Positions 15,539 through 24,132 of a stretch of 37,176 nt of DNA are shown here, in pieces. The notes below the pieces were generated by a model. It saw nothing but the letters and a program-made list of their open reading frames with translations. It was not told the origin of the DNA and did not search any database. The stretch spans positions 1-37,176 of the forward strand of contig CABXXB010000007.1 of NCBI GenBank assembly GCA_902516065.1, given 5' to 3'. The stretch's first letter is position 1; every line of letters starts with the position of its first letter. This stretch comes from an uncultured Pelagibacteraceae bacterium (GTDB taxonomy: Bacteria; Pseudomonadota; Alphaproteobacteria; Pelagibacterales; Pelagibacteraceae). The translations under genes and the position numbers were made by a program.

Positions 15539-18019
15539 TCAATTTAAATTCAAATTTTTTAAAATACCAAATGGATTTTCTTTATTAGTTTTTTTATCAA
15601 ATGATTTTTTTAATTTTTTCTTAGGTGTATATTTGAAAAATACATCTTCCTTTTTTTTTAAAACTTTATAATTCATTTTTTGTATAAGTTTTGTAAAATT
15701 ATCTTTGCTGCAACCTAAAAGATTTAACATTTCAGGGACTAATTTAATCTCCTTATTATCTTCAGATCCTGAATTTATTATTTGCATAAATAATCTTTCT
15801 AAAATATCAATTCTTACAAAAAAATTATCAAACTTTTCAAAACCACAAAGCAACATAAAATTTTTTTCTCTTTTATCTTTATCTTCAATAAAATTTAAAC
15901 CAAAAGTTGGAGGATTGAGTTTAAAGTATTTTTGATGATAGTTTTTCCATAATAAAGTTCTTATTGTAACTGGTTCAGGTTTAATTAGTCTATGCAAAAA
16001 CACATGATATCTCCCAAACTTTACTCCTAATTCTCTTAATATTTTTCTCTCACTTTGTCCTAAATTTTTTAAATATTCAGAAACATTATCCCTAATTAAC
16101 ACACCATTATTTTCATAGAGCTGGTAAGCTAAGGCTTTTATAGATGAATGTTTATCTTTAAGATTTTTTAAATCAATTAAGCTTTGTAATACTGTTTCAA
16201 TTTTATTTTTTAACCATTTTTTAATAAAAGAATCTAATTTTTGTCTTTGGTCTTGTTCAAGAATATCATCAACAATCAATTCAAAATTAGGACTTAAATA
16301 ATCATTTCCCGGGGAGAGTTTTGCAATTGCAAAACTATTCCAATAAACTTTGAAATCGTTATTTAGTTCAATCAGTCCTGTGTCAATAATATTTTGAACT
16401 CTTCTTTCCAATTCAGGTCCAACAGTTTGTCTTGCAGCCTTTTTTAGAGATTTTATGTCAGTCTCTAGAGCGCCCTTTTTGAGATCCAGTTCAAGCTTTA
16501 AACCATTAATTTTCCCAATAAACTGGTTATCAATTATTACATCATTATTTTCTAATATTTCTGTTTTAAATTCCATATCTTGTTTTAAACCTCTTGCAAG
16601 AATACTAGCTCTTTTATCAATGAAAGTTTTTGTAAGTTCTTCATGAAGTCGATCTGAGAGTCTATCTTCTAATAATTTTGTTTTTTCTATCCAATAATCT
16701 TGATTTTCAATCCAATTATTTTTATTTGAAACATATGACCAAGTTCTGACATTTGCAATTCTATTTGATAAAGAATCCACATTTCCGTCTAATTTATCCA
16801 ATTTCATTAGCTGTAATCGCATATATTCATCAGTAATTTTTCCCTTTTCGCTAGATAAAAATTTAAATACATTTTCAATGACATCATAATGATTTCCATA
16901 AGTTTTTTTAACAAAATCTGGTATTTGACAACACTCCCATAATAAATTGAGAGTTTTGCTATCAAAATTCACATTTTCAAGATTTTTATCTCTTAAAAAA
17001 TATTTTAAAGCTTTTTCATCTTCACATTCATGAATTTTTCTTAACCATTCTTTTTGAGGTCTCTCTTCTAAAGATTTTATTAAACTATACGGATTATTAA
17101 AATTAAGGTTAGAATTTCTCCAAAACAGAGTTCTAATTTCTTCAAATTTGTGATTTTCTAATAAATCAACTTGTTCTGCATTGATTTCTTTACAATCCCC
17201 TGTTATTCCAAAACTACCGTCATTTAGATATCTTCCAGCTCTACCAGCTATTTGTCCAATTTCAGATAAGTTAAGTTTTCTAAGTTTTTTTCCATCAAAT
17301 TTTCTTAAATTAGAAAAATATATATTATCTAAATCCATGTTAATACCCATTCCAATTGCATCTGTTGCAACCAAAAAATCAACGTCTCCTGATTGATATA
17401 ATTCAACTTGTGCATTTCTAGTTTTGGGACTTAGCGACCCCATAACTATTGCAGCTCCACCCTTCTGTCTTCTAATTAACTCTGCAATTGCATAAACCTC
17501 CTCAGAGGAAAACGCTATAATAGCAGTTTTTCTATTTATCCTAGATATTTTTTTATGGCCTGTATACGTAAGTTTTGACAATCTATTTCTATTTATAAAT
17601 TCAATATCATCATTTAATTTTGAAATGATATTTTTAATAGTGTTAGATCCCATCAACATAGTGAGTTTGTTTCCTCTCAAGTTTAGTAATCTATCTGTAA
17701 AAATATGACCTCTCTCATGGTCGGCGCACATTTGAATTTCATCTACTCCAACAAAATCTAAAGATTTGTCTATAGGCATAGACTCAACAGTGCATAAAAA
17801 ATATTTTGGATCTTTTGGAATAATTTTCTCCTCACCAGTAATTAAAGCAACTTTGTTTTGTCCAACTTTATTAATTACTTTATCGTAAACTTCTCTTGCT
17901 AATAATCTGAGTGGAAAACCGATCATACCACTGTCAAAAGACAACATGGTCTCAATAGCTAAATGGGTTTTGCCAGTATTTGTTGGGCCAAGAACAGCTG
18001 TAATTTTATTTTTAGTCAT
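15539..18019 (-). CDS. SUV3-like ATP-dependent RNA helicase
   Basis: The 826-residue protein starts directly with its Walker A motif GPTNTGKTH (11-19), then VDEIQMCADHERGH (92-105) as the DExH box, ATDAIGMGINMDL (218-230), and QIAGRAGRY (256-264) as motif VI. This is the SUV3/SUPV3L1 (Ski2-like) pattern; mitochondrial homologues act with exoribonuclease in RNA degradation. The C-terminal part, about 500 residues, contains the SUV3 C-terminal regions and ends with a Lys-rich tail. It heads a minus-strand group helicase-TerB-fdxA-carD. An RNA-turnover role is from family knowledge. Confidence 0.9.
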   Translation of the reverse strand: MTKNKITAVLGPTNTGKTHLAIETMLSFDSGMIGFPLRLLAREVYDKVINKVGQNKVALITGEEKIIPKDPKYFLCTVESMPIDKSLDFVGVDEIQMCADHERGHIFTDRLLNLRGNKLTMLMGSNTIKNIISKLNDDIEFINRNRLSKLTYTGHKKISRINRKTAIIAFSSEEVYAIAELIRRQKGGAAIVMGSLSPKTRNAQVELYQSGDVDFLVATDAIGMGINMDLDNIYFSNLRKFDGKKLRKLNLSEIGQIAGRAGRYLNDGSFGITGDCKEINAEQVDLLENHKFEEIRTLFWRNSNLNFNNPYSLIKSLEERPQKEWLRKIHECEDEKALKYFLRDKNLENVNFDSKTLNLLWECCQIPDFVKKTYGNHYDVIENVFKFLSSEKGKITDEYMRLQLMKLDKLDGNVDSLSNRIANVRTWSYVSNKNNWIENQDYWIEKTKLLEDRLSDRLHEELTKTFIDKRASILARGLKQDMEFKTEILENNDVIIDNQFIGKINGLKLELDLKKGALETDIKSLKKAARQTVGPELERRVQNIIDTGLIELNNDFKVYWNSFAIAKLSPGNDYLSPNFELIVDDILEQDQRQKLDSFIKKWLKNKIETVLQSLIDLKNLKDKHSSIKALAYQLYENNGVLIRDNVSEYLKNLGQSERKILRELGVKFGRYHVFLHRLIKPEPVTIRTLLWKNYHQKYFKLNPPTFGLNFIEDKDKREKNFMLLCGFEKFDNFFVRIDILERLFMQIINSGSEDNKEIKLVPEMLNLLGCSKDNFTKLIQKMNYKVLKKKEDVFFKYTPKKKLKKSFDKKTNKENPFGILKNLNLN

Positions 18020-18063
18020 TTCTATCTTTGGTATATTTTCTTTTTAACCTACTAGATATGGTT

Positions 18064-18133
18064 GGTGTTAAAGAACAAAAATAGACTAAAACATGTCCGA
18101 ATCGTTAAGCTAAATGTTCTCATTATCAACACC
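18064..18133 (-). other. Possible RNA stem-loop between thioesterase and helicase genes
   Basis: On this 70-base stretch, GGTGTT (18064-18069) pairs with AACACC (18128-18133), and inside it GAACA (18073-18077) pairs with TGTTC (18115-18119), separated by small internal loops, with a ~37-base apical part. It begins right after the thioesterase stop codon (read on the minus strand) and fills most of the 114-base gap before the helicase. No gene is seen here apart from an unconvincing 23-codon frame. It might be a processing or regulatory element. Confidence 0.3.
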
Positions 18134-18565
18134 TTAACCTCCTGGACCTAAATTTGAAGGTTTGATTTTAAGTATTTTCCAGATCCCTGAAGCTGATGCA
18201 ATTATTTTATTTTGACATTTTAATTCACAAAATAAAAAAATTAGTGTTTTTGTTTTTTTAAGTATTTTAACATTTCCTTTAATTTCATCACCCACTTTAG
18301 AAGCACCAATAAATTTTAAATCTAATGAAATTGTTACACAAGGTGCATCCTTCGCCGATCGATGAGCTGAAGTTCCAGACCCAGCATCAATCAAAGCTGC
18401 AATATATCCACCATGTGTGATGCCAGCTGCGTTTAGGTGGTTTTCATTAATAGTTGATTTAAATTCATATTCATGTTCAGATATGTTTCTGAAAAATAAA
18501 CCTCCATTATGTTTCATAAAACCTGGATTAATACTAATTTGTTCAAAATTTTGTGAATCTGACAT
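18134..18565 (-). CDS. PaaI-type hotdog-fold thioesterase
   Basis: The 143-residue protein has the hotdog thioesterase core: NAAGITHGGYIAALIDAGSGTSAHRS with the conserved HGG turn and following Asp, then the SLDLKFIGASKVGDEIKG strand region. PaaI-group enzymes hydrolyse acyl- or aryl-CoA esters, often as housekeeping clearance of stalled CoA species. The substrate is not defined. It may be preceded by a 27-codon frame 7 bases upstream. Confidence 0.85.
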   Translation of the reverse strand: MSDSQNFEQISINPGFMKHNGGLFFRNISEHEYEFKSTINENHLNAAGITHGGYIAALIDAGSGTSAHRSAKDAPCVTISLDLKFIGASKVGDEIKGNVKILKKTKTLIFLFCELKCQNKIIASASGIWKILKIKPSNLGPGG

Positions 18566-18572
18566 AGTAATT

Positions 18573-18656
18573 TTAAAGAATAAACGTTAATAAAAGTATA
18601 ACTATAAATATTATTAAAAAAAACAAAATAACAGATTTTTGTAAAGATATATTCAT
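18573..18656 (-). CDS. Possible single-span mini membrane protein (27 aa)
   Basis: An ATG at 18654-18656 opens a frame that reads MNISLQKSV followed by 18 almost purely hydrophobic residues, ending in TAA at 18573. It lies 7 bases before the thioesterase start, so it could be the first gene of that unit. In such AT-rich DNA hydrophobic short frames arise by chance (Ile, Phe and Leu codons are A/T-rich), so this is tentative. Confidence 0.3.
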   Translation of the reverse strand: MNISLQKSVILFFLIIFIVILLLTFIL

Positions 18657-18698
18657 AGTTTATTAATATAATAGTTTATCATTAAAAAAAATTAAAAA

Positions 18699-19556
18699 AT
18701 GGTGAATAAAAAATTATCAATATTAATTATTTTATATGAAGAAAATTTTGAGATTATCAAAAAATGCTTATCTCAAATTAACGAATTTAAAATAATTATA
18801 ATCGATAATGCTAATGATCAATCTTTAAAAGATAAAATTATCAAGAATTTTAAAATTTATAAATATTTTTTGAATAAAAAAAATATCGGTTTTTCAAAAG
18901 CAGCTAATCAAGGAATATCAGAATGTGATACTGAATATTTATTTATTCTTGGAGCTGATTGCTTAATCACTAATCAAGATATTGAGCAATTAATGTTTGC
19001 CAAAGAAAAATATAACAATTGTTTTTTAACTTCACCTACATTTTATGATTCAAACGGAAATTTTGATTATAACGGTGGCCCCTTATACGAAGAGGGCTCT
19101 AAAAATGAACCTGTAAAAAATTCAGGAGATATATGCGTAAATGCAGTTTTAACCACTGCGGTTTTATTTAAAATAAAAGATATAAAAGAAATAGGGTTAT
19201 TTGATGAGGAATTTTTCTTATATTTCCTTGATGATGATCTCTGTAAAAGGATAAAAAATATAAATAAATCAATTGTTCAAGTTTTTAAAGCAAAAGCTAT
19301 TCATACTCATGGTCAACTTAAGATAAAAAATAAATTAAAAAAAATATTTTTTAGAAATTTTTATTTTGATTATGAAGAATTATATTATCTATATAAAAAT
19401 AATCTACATCAACAAAAATATAACATAGTAAAAAAAAAAATCCCAAAATTCATATTTAAATTTTTTATAAATTTATTAATAATAAGATTTGATAAATCAA
19501 TTTATTATTTATCTAAACTATTAGCATTTTATAAATTCAGAAATTTTATCAAATAA
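18699..19556 (+). CDS. Family 2 glycosyltransferase
   Basis: The 285-residue protein starts with the GT-A fold pattern: KLSILIILYEENFEIIKKCL, IIIIDNAND, NIGFSKAANQGI and LFILGADC, the last taking the place of the DxD-like metal site. DEEFFLYFLDDDLCKRIK matches the acceptor region of rhamnosyltransferase-like (WbbL) GT2 enzymes. It likely adds a sugar to an envelope polysaccharide or lipid; the substrate is unknown. It stands alone, upstream of the convergent tRNA-Arg, with TATAAT at 18667-18672 as a possible -10. Very high Lys/Asn/Ile content follows the AT bias. Confidence 0.85.
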   Translation: MVNKKLSILIILYEENFEIIKKCLSQINEFKIIIIDNANDQSLKDKIIKNFKIYKYFLNKKNIGFSKAANQGISECDTEYLFILGADCLITNQDIEQLMFAKEKYNNCFLTSPTFYDSNGNFDYNGGPLYEEGSKNEPVKNSGDICVNAVLTTAVLFKIKDIKEIGLFDEEFFLYFLDDDLCKRIKNINKSIVQVFKAKAIHTHGQLKIKNKLKKIFFRNFYFDYEELYYLYKNNLHQQKYNIVKKKIPKFIFKFFINLLIIRFDKSIYYLSKLLAFYKFRNFIK

Positions 19557-19559
19557 TTT

Positions 19560-19636
19560 TGGTGCGCCTGCTAGGAGTCGAACCCAGAACCTCCTGGTCC
19601 GTAGCCAAGCGCTCTATCCAATTGAGCTACAGGCGC
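19560..19636 (-). tRNA. tRNA-Arg (anticodon ACG)
   Basis: On the minus strand the 77-base gene has acceptor stem GCGCCTG / CAGGCGC, D arm GCTC-AATTGGATA-GAGC, anticodon stem CTTGG / CCAGG with loop CTACGGA (anticodon ACG, wobble A edited to inosine in bacteria), T arm with GGTTCGACTCC, and an encoded CCA (19560-19562). It is convergent with the glycosyltransferase gene, 3 bases away. Confidence 0.96.
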
Positions 19637-19707
19637 TAATTGTTAATATTTTTAATTATATAGTATTATCATTTTTTAATATAATTTGTTGAAAAACATA
19701 TTTTAAA

Positions 19708-20883
19708 ATGAGCTCTAAATTTATTGAAGTTGTAATTGTTGCTGCCGTGAGAACACCAATTGGTACTTATAAGGGTTCTTTAAAAAACATTAAAGCTGAT
19801 CAATTAGGATCAATAGTTATTAAGGAAGTTATAAATCGAGCAAATATAAGCGGTGAAGAAATTGATGAAGTAATTTTAGGACAAGTTTTAACTTCTGGAA
19901 CAGGTCAGAATCCCGCTAGGCAAGCATCAATAAATGCAGGTTTATCTAAATCAATTCCAGCTCATTTAGTTAATCAAGTTTGTGGCTCTGGTTTAAGGTC
20001 AATAATTTCTGGTTTTCAAACAATAAAACTTAATGAAGCAAAATTTATAATCTCAGGTGGTCAAGAAAATATGTCAATTGCTCCGCACGCATTATATTAC
20101 AGAAATGATAAAAAATTATTAGAGGACAAATTAATAGATACTATGATTTATGATGGTTTAGTTGATGCTTTTAATAATTATCATATGGGCTTCACTGCTG
20201 AAAATATTGCTACAAAATTTAAAATTACACGAAAAGAACAAGATGAATTTGCATTAAACTCTCAAAAAAAAACTCAATTATCTCTTGAGCAAAATAAATT
20301 TAAAGATGAATTGGTTTCAGTGAATTTTAATGGGTCAACTTTAAATGCTGATGAACATCCAAGAAAAAATTTAAAAGCTGAAGATTTAGAAAAATTGAAT
20401 ACAGTTTTTAAAGAAAATGGAACTGTAACACCAGGAAACTCATCCGGCATTAATGATGGTGCAGCAGCAGTAATTTTAACAAGCTTTGATGAGGCTAAAA
20501 AAAAATCATTAAAACCTCTTGCAAAAATTGTTTCATGGTCATCTGTAGGGGTTGAACCCTCATTGATGGGCTTGGGTCCTATAGATGCTGTTAAATTAGC
20601 TCTAAAAAAAGCTAATTGGAAAATTGAAGATGTTGATTTATTTGAAATTAATGAGGCTTTTGCTGCTCAAAGTATAGCAGTGATTAGAGAACTAAATATT
20701 GATGTAAATAAAGTAAATGTTAATGGAGGTGCTATAGCATTAGGCCATCCTATTGGTGCTTCAGGAGCTAGAATTTTAGTCACACTTATACATGAAATGA
20801 AAAGACAAAATAAAAATAAAGGTTGTGCAACACTTTGTATAGGTGGTGGAATGGGTATAGCTCTATGTATTGAAAGAACTTAG
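19708..20883 (+). CDS. Acetyl-CoA C-acetyltransferase (thiolase)
   Basis: The 391-residue protein is a standard thiolase: nucleophile Cys92 in VNQVCGSGLRS, NEAFAAQ, His347 in GHPIGASGAR and Cys377 in LCIGGGMGIA. Length and motifs fit the biosynthetic PhaA/AtoB type, condensing two acetyl-CoA or splitting acetoacetyl-CoA. No partner genes of PHB or ketone metabolism lie beside it, so direction of use is open. TATAAT at 19680-19685 is a possible -10 element. Confidence 0.92.
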   Translation: MSSKFIEVVIVAAVRTPIGTYKGSLKNIKADQLGSIVIKEVINRANISGEEIDEVILGQVLTSGTGQNPARQASINAGLSKSIPAHLVNQVCGSGLRSIISGFQTIKLNEAKFIISGGQENMSIAPHALYYRNDKKLLEDKLIDTMIYDGLVDAFNNYHMGFTAENIATKFKITRKEQDEFALNSQKKTQLSLEQNKFKDELVSVNFNGSTLNADEHPRKNLKAEDLEKLNTVFKENGTVTPGNSSGINDGAAAVILTSFDEAKKKSLKPLAKIVSWSSVGVEPSLMGLGPIDAVKLALKKANWKIEDVDLFEINEAFAAQSIAVIRELNIDVNKVNVNGGAIALGHPIGASGARILVTLIHEMKRQNKNKGCATLCIGGGMGIALCIERT

Positions 20884-20996
20884 GAATCAATCTTTCTATA
20901 TTTTTCTTCTAATAAAATTTTTTGTATCCAAATTTTAGCATCTATATCAATACTAACTTTTGGTTGAATTAGTGCATTTAATAACTTTTTAATCAT
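20880..20996 (-). CDS. Possible small protein of 38 aa, convergent to thiolase
   Basis: Within the 209-base gap between the thiolase and aceE, an ATG at 20994-20996 opens a minus-strand frame of 38 codons, MIKKLLNALIQPKVSIDIDA then KIWIQKILLEEKYRKIDS, with its TAA (20880-20882) overlapping the thiolase TAG. The composition is mixed rather than low-complexity and the stop/stop overlap is typical of real neighbours here, but no family is recognised and no clear Shine-Dalgarno is seen. Confidence 0.4.
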   Translation of the reverse strand: MIKKLLNALIQPKVSIDIDAKIWIQKILLEEKYRKIDS

Positions 20997-21019
20997 TTTT
21001 GAAGCATGTACTTAAAGAG

Positions 21020-21036
21020 TGTCTAAAAATTGGACA
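21020..21036 (+). promoter_or_regulatory. Inverted repeat upstream of aceE
   Basis: TGTCTAA (21020-21026) and TTGGACA (21030-21036) are inverted repeats with one G-T pair around AAA. It lies 57 bases before the aceE start codon, a place where an operator for the PDH operon could sit. It does not match the enterobacterial PdhR box well. Confidence 0.3.
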
Positions 21037-21092
21037 GAATGTGTTAAGATTAGCAGTTAAGTAAATTTTATAGTGTATAAGACTTAAAATAA

Positions 21093-24000
21093 ATGACTGA
21101 AAAATTATTAGTTCCTGATATTGGTGATTTTGAAAATGTAGAGGTAATTGAGCTTCTTGTCAAAGAAGGACAGGAAATTAGCAAAAATGATCCAGTTGTT
21201 ACAATTGAAAGTGATAAATCTAGTGTAGAAATACCATCAACTTTTTCAGGTAAAATAGAGACTGTAAAAGTAAAAGTTGGAGACAAAGTTTCAAAGGGAG
21301 ATTTGCTTCTAATTATATCAAATTTGAATGAAACATCTTCTTCATCTAAAACTATTCCAAAAGATACTGAAAATTTGATAAAAGAGGCTGAAAAAGCTTT
21401 AAAAGAAACTCAACAACAAAAACCTGAAACTAAAAAAATTGAAAAGGAAGAAATTGAAAGGATAAAAATTGTAAAAGAAGGTGATATTGATCAATTAGAG
21501 ACTAATGAATGGTTAGAATCTCTAACAGCTGTAATTGAAAAAGACGGTAATGAAAGAGCTCATTATTTAATTAAGGAATTAATTAATAAGGCTTATACTA
21601 AAGGTGCAAATATTCCTTATACGCAAAATACACCTTATATAAATACAATCCCAGTAAGTGAGGAAAAAAAGTCTAATGGTGATCAAAATATTGAGAGAAG
21701 AATTAGATCATTGATAAGATGGAACGCTGCTGCGATGGTAGTAAGAGCCAATAAGAAATTTCCTGAACTGGGAGGTCATATAGGAACATTTGCTTCTGCA
21801 GCTACTCTATATGACATTGGAATGAATCATTTTTGGAGAGCAAAGAATAATAAATTTGGAGGTGATTTAGTTTATTTTCAAGGTCATAGTGCACCAGGAA
21901 TGTATGCAAGAGCTTTTCTTGAAGGTAGACTAAATGAGAAACAATTAGATAGTTTTAGACAAGAAGTTAATCCAGGTGGCCTATCATCTTATCCGCATCC
22001 GTGGTTAATGCCAAATTTTTGGCAATTTCCAACTGTCTCAATGGGATTGGGCCCTATGTTGGCTATTTATCAAGCCAGGTACATGAAATATTTAATCAAT
22101 AGAGGATTAATTAAAGATGAAGATAGAAAAGTTTGGGCATTTTTAGGAGATGGAGAAATGGATGAACCAGAATCTTTAGGGGCAATTGGTTTAGCATCAA
22201 GAGAAAAATTAGATAATTTAATATTTGTAATTAATTGTAATCTTCAAAGATTAGATGGACCAGTACGAGGTAATGGAAAGATTATACAAGAATTGGAAGG
22301 AATTTTTAGAGGAGCAGGATGGAATGTTATTAAAGTAATATGGGGAACATATTGGGATTCACTGTTAGCGAATGATAAAACTGGTCATCTTGTTAAAACA
22401 ATGAATGAGACTGTTGATGGCGAGTATCAAGCAATGAAAGCAAGAGATGGTGCTTATGTAAGAGAAAAGTTTTTTGGAAAATATCCAGAAACAAAAGAAT
22501 TAGTTTCAGCTCTATCTGATAAAGATATTTGGAGACTTAATAGAGGCGGTCACGATCCTCATAAAGTTTTTGCTGCATATGATAAGGCAACTAAAAATAT
22601 AGGAAGTCCAACAGTTATAATTGCTAAGACCATAAAAGGTTACGGTATGGGTAAAAGTGGAGAAAGTGTTAATACTACTCATCAGACCAAGAAATTAGAT
22701 GTGGATGATTTAATGTATTATAGAGATAGATTTGATGTACCTTTAACAGATCAACAGGTTAAAAATATTGAATATTATAAACCAGATAAAAATTCTTCAG
22801 AAATTAAATATATTAAAGAAAGAAGACTTCGATTAGGCGGATTTATTCCAGAAAGAACTACTTACGCAAAACCAATTAAGACTCCTCCAAAAGATATTTT
22901 TGATAATATGAAAGTGTCTACTGGAAAAAAAGAAATGTCTACAACAATGGCATTAGTACGAATGCTTACTAATCTCTTAAGAGATAAAAATGTTGCCTCA
23001 AGATTAGTGCCCATCATACCTGATGAAGCCAGAACATTTGGAATGGAAGGTTTTTTTCAAAAAATAGGCATATATGCTCATGAAGGTCAAAAATATGAAC
23101 CTGAAGATTCTGCACAGTTAAGCTCATATAGAGAAGAAAAAAGTGGACAAGTTTTAGAGGAAGGGATTACAGAAGCAGGAGCAATGTCTTCCTGGATCGC
23201 TGCAGGCACTTCTTACACAAATCATGATATTGAAATGATACCAATTTATCTATTTTATTCGATGTTTGGTTTTCAAAGAATTGGTGATCTTGCTTGGGCC
23301 GGAGCAGATAGTCAATCTAGAGGATTTTTGATTGGTGCAACAGCAGGAAGAACGACTTTAGCAGGTGAAGGTTTACAACATCAGGATGGGCATAGTCATT
23401 TAATGGCTTCAACTATCCCAAATTGTGTATCATATGATCCAACATTTCACTATGAGCTAGCAGTAATTTTCAGAGATGGTTTGAAGAGGATGCATGAGAA
23501 AAAAGAAAACATTTTTTATTATATCACAACCATGAACGAAAATTATCCTCACCCTGAGATGCCAAAAGATAAATTTTGTGAAGAGGGAATTTTAAAAGGT
23601 ATGTATAAAATAAAAGAATTTAATAAGTATAAAAAAACTAAAATTCAATTTTTAGGTTCAGGTACAATTTTAAGAGAAATGATAGCAGGTGCAGAGATAC
23701 TACAAAAAGAATATCAAATAGATAGCGAAATTTGGAGTGTAACAAGTTTCAATGAATTAAGGAGAGATGGATTAGAAATTGAGAGATATAATCTTTTAAA
23801 TCCAGGCAAGGAACAAAAAAAATCTTACGTTGAAAAATGTTTAGATAAGACGGAGGGCCCTATTTTAGCTGCTTCTGATTATATGAGAATGAATTCAGAT
23901 CAAATTAGGCCTTACATTAATAAAAGTTTTTATTCTTTAGGAACTGATGGATTTGGGAGAAGTGATACTAGAAAAAATTTAAGAAAATTTTTTGAAGTAG

Positions 24001-24131
24001 ATAAGGAGCATATAGTAACCTATGGGTTAAGTATATTGGCTAAAGAACAGCTCATAGCATCTAAATACGCTGACGAAGCAATTCAAAAATATAATATTGA
24101 TTTAAACAAACCAATGCCAACAAAATTATAA
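21093..24131 (+). CDS. aceE: Pyruvate dehydrogenase E1 (AceE type) with N-terminal lipoyl domain
   Basis: The 1012-residue protein has two parts. Residues 1-76 are a biotinyl/lipoyl domain (LLVPDIGDFENVEVIELLVK, IESDKSSVEIPS with lipoyl Lys42, VKVGDKVSKGDLLLI). A charged, Ala/Lys/Glu/Gln-rich linker of about 50 residues follows. From about 131 it is a complete homodimeric E1 (IDQLETNEWLESL, INTIPV, RRIRSLIRWNA), with thiamine diphosphate motif GDGEMDEPE (352-360) to NCNLQ (381-385). E1 decarboxylates pyruvate and acylates the lipoyl group. Usual AceE is about 890 residues without a lipoyl domain, which normally sits on E2. The next gene, E2, has none, so the swinging arm seems to have moved to E1. 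The gene ends one base before the E2 start. Confidence 0.93.
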   Translation: MTEKLLVPDIGDFENVEVIELLVKEGQEISKNDPVVTIESDKSSVEIPSTFSGKIETVKVKVGDKVSKGDLLLIISNLNETSSSSKTIPKDTENLIKEAEKALKETQQQKPETKKIEKEEIERIKIVKEGDIDQLETNEWLESLTAVIEKDGNERAHYLIKELINKAYTKGANIPYTQNTPYINTIPVSEEKKSNGDQNIERRIRSLIRWNAAAMVVRANKKFPELGGHIGTFASAATLYDIGMNHFWRAKNNKFGGDLVYFQGHSAPGMYARAFLEGRLNEKQLDSFRQEVNPGGLSSYPHPWLMPNFWQFPTVSMGLGPMLAIYQARYMKYLINRGLIKDEDRKVWAFLGDGEMDEPESLGAIGLASREKLDNLIFVINCNLQRLDGPVRGNGKIIQELEGIFRGAGWNVIKVIWGTYWDSLLANDKTGHLVKTMNETVDGEYQAMKARDGAYVREKFFGKYPETKELVSALSDKDIWRLNRGGHDPHKVFAAYDKATKNIGSPTVIIAKTIKGYGMGKSGESVNTTHQTKKLDVDDLMYYRDRFDVPLTDQQVKNIEYYKPDKNSSEIKYIKERRLRLGGFIPERTTYAKPIKTPPKDIFDNMKVSTGKKEMSTTMALVRMLTNLLRDKNVASRLVPIIPDEARTFGMEGFFQKIGIYAHEGQKYEPEDSAQLSSYREEKSGQVLEEGITEAGAMSSWIAAGTSYTNHDIEMIPIYLFYSMFGFQRIGDLAWAGADSQSRGFLIGATAGRTTLAGEGLQHQDGHSHLMASTIPNCVSYDPTFHYELAVIFRDGLKRMHEKKENIFYYITTMNENYPHPEMPKDKFCEEGILKGMYKIKEFNKYKKTKIQFLGSGTILREMIAGAEILQKEYQIDSEIWSVTSFNELRRDGLEIERYNLLNPGKEQKKSYVEKCLDKTEGPILAASDYMRMNSDQIRPYINKSFYSLGTDGFGRSDTRKNLRKFFEVDKEHIVTYGLSILAKEQLIASKYADEAIQKYNIDLNKPMPTKL

Positions 24132-24132
24132 A

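Noticed and set aside
15411..17396. Several open frames antisense to the helicase and TerB-like genes (and similar ones opposite lysA, carD, gltB and thrS)
   Set aside because: They mirror strongly conserved genes, have no family features and follow from AT-rich codon use.
18020..18120. 23-codon minus-strand frame before the helicase gene
   Set aside because: Too short, no clear start signal and no recognisable sequence; a chance frame is likely.
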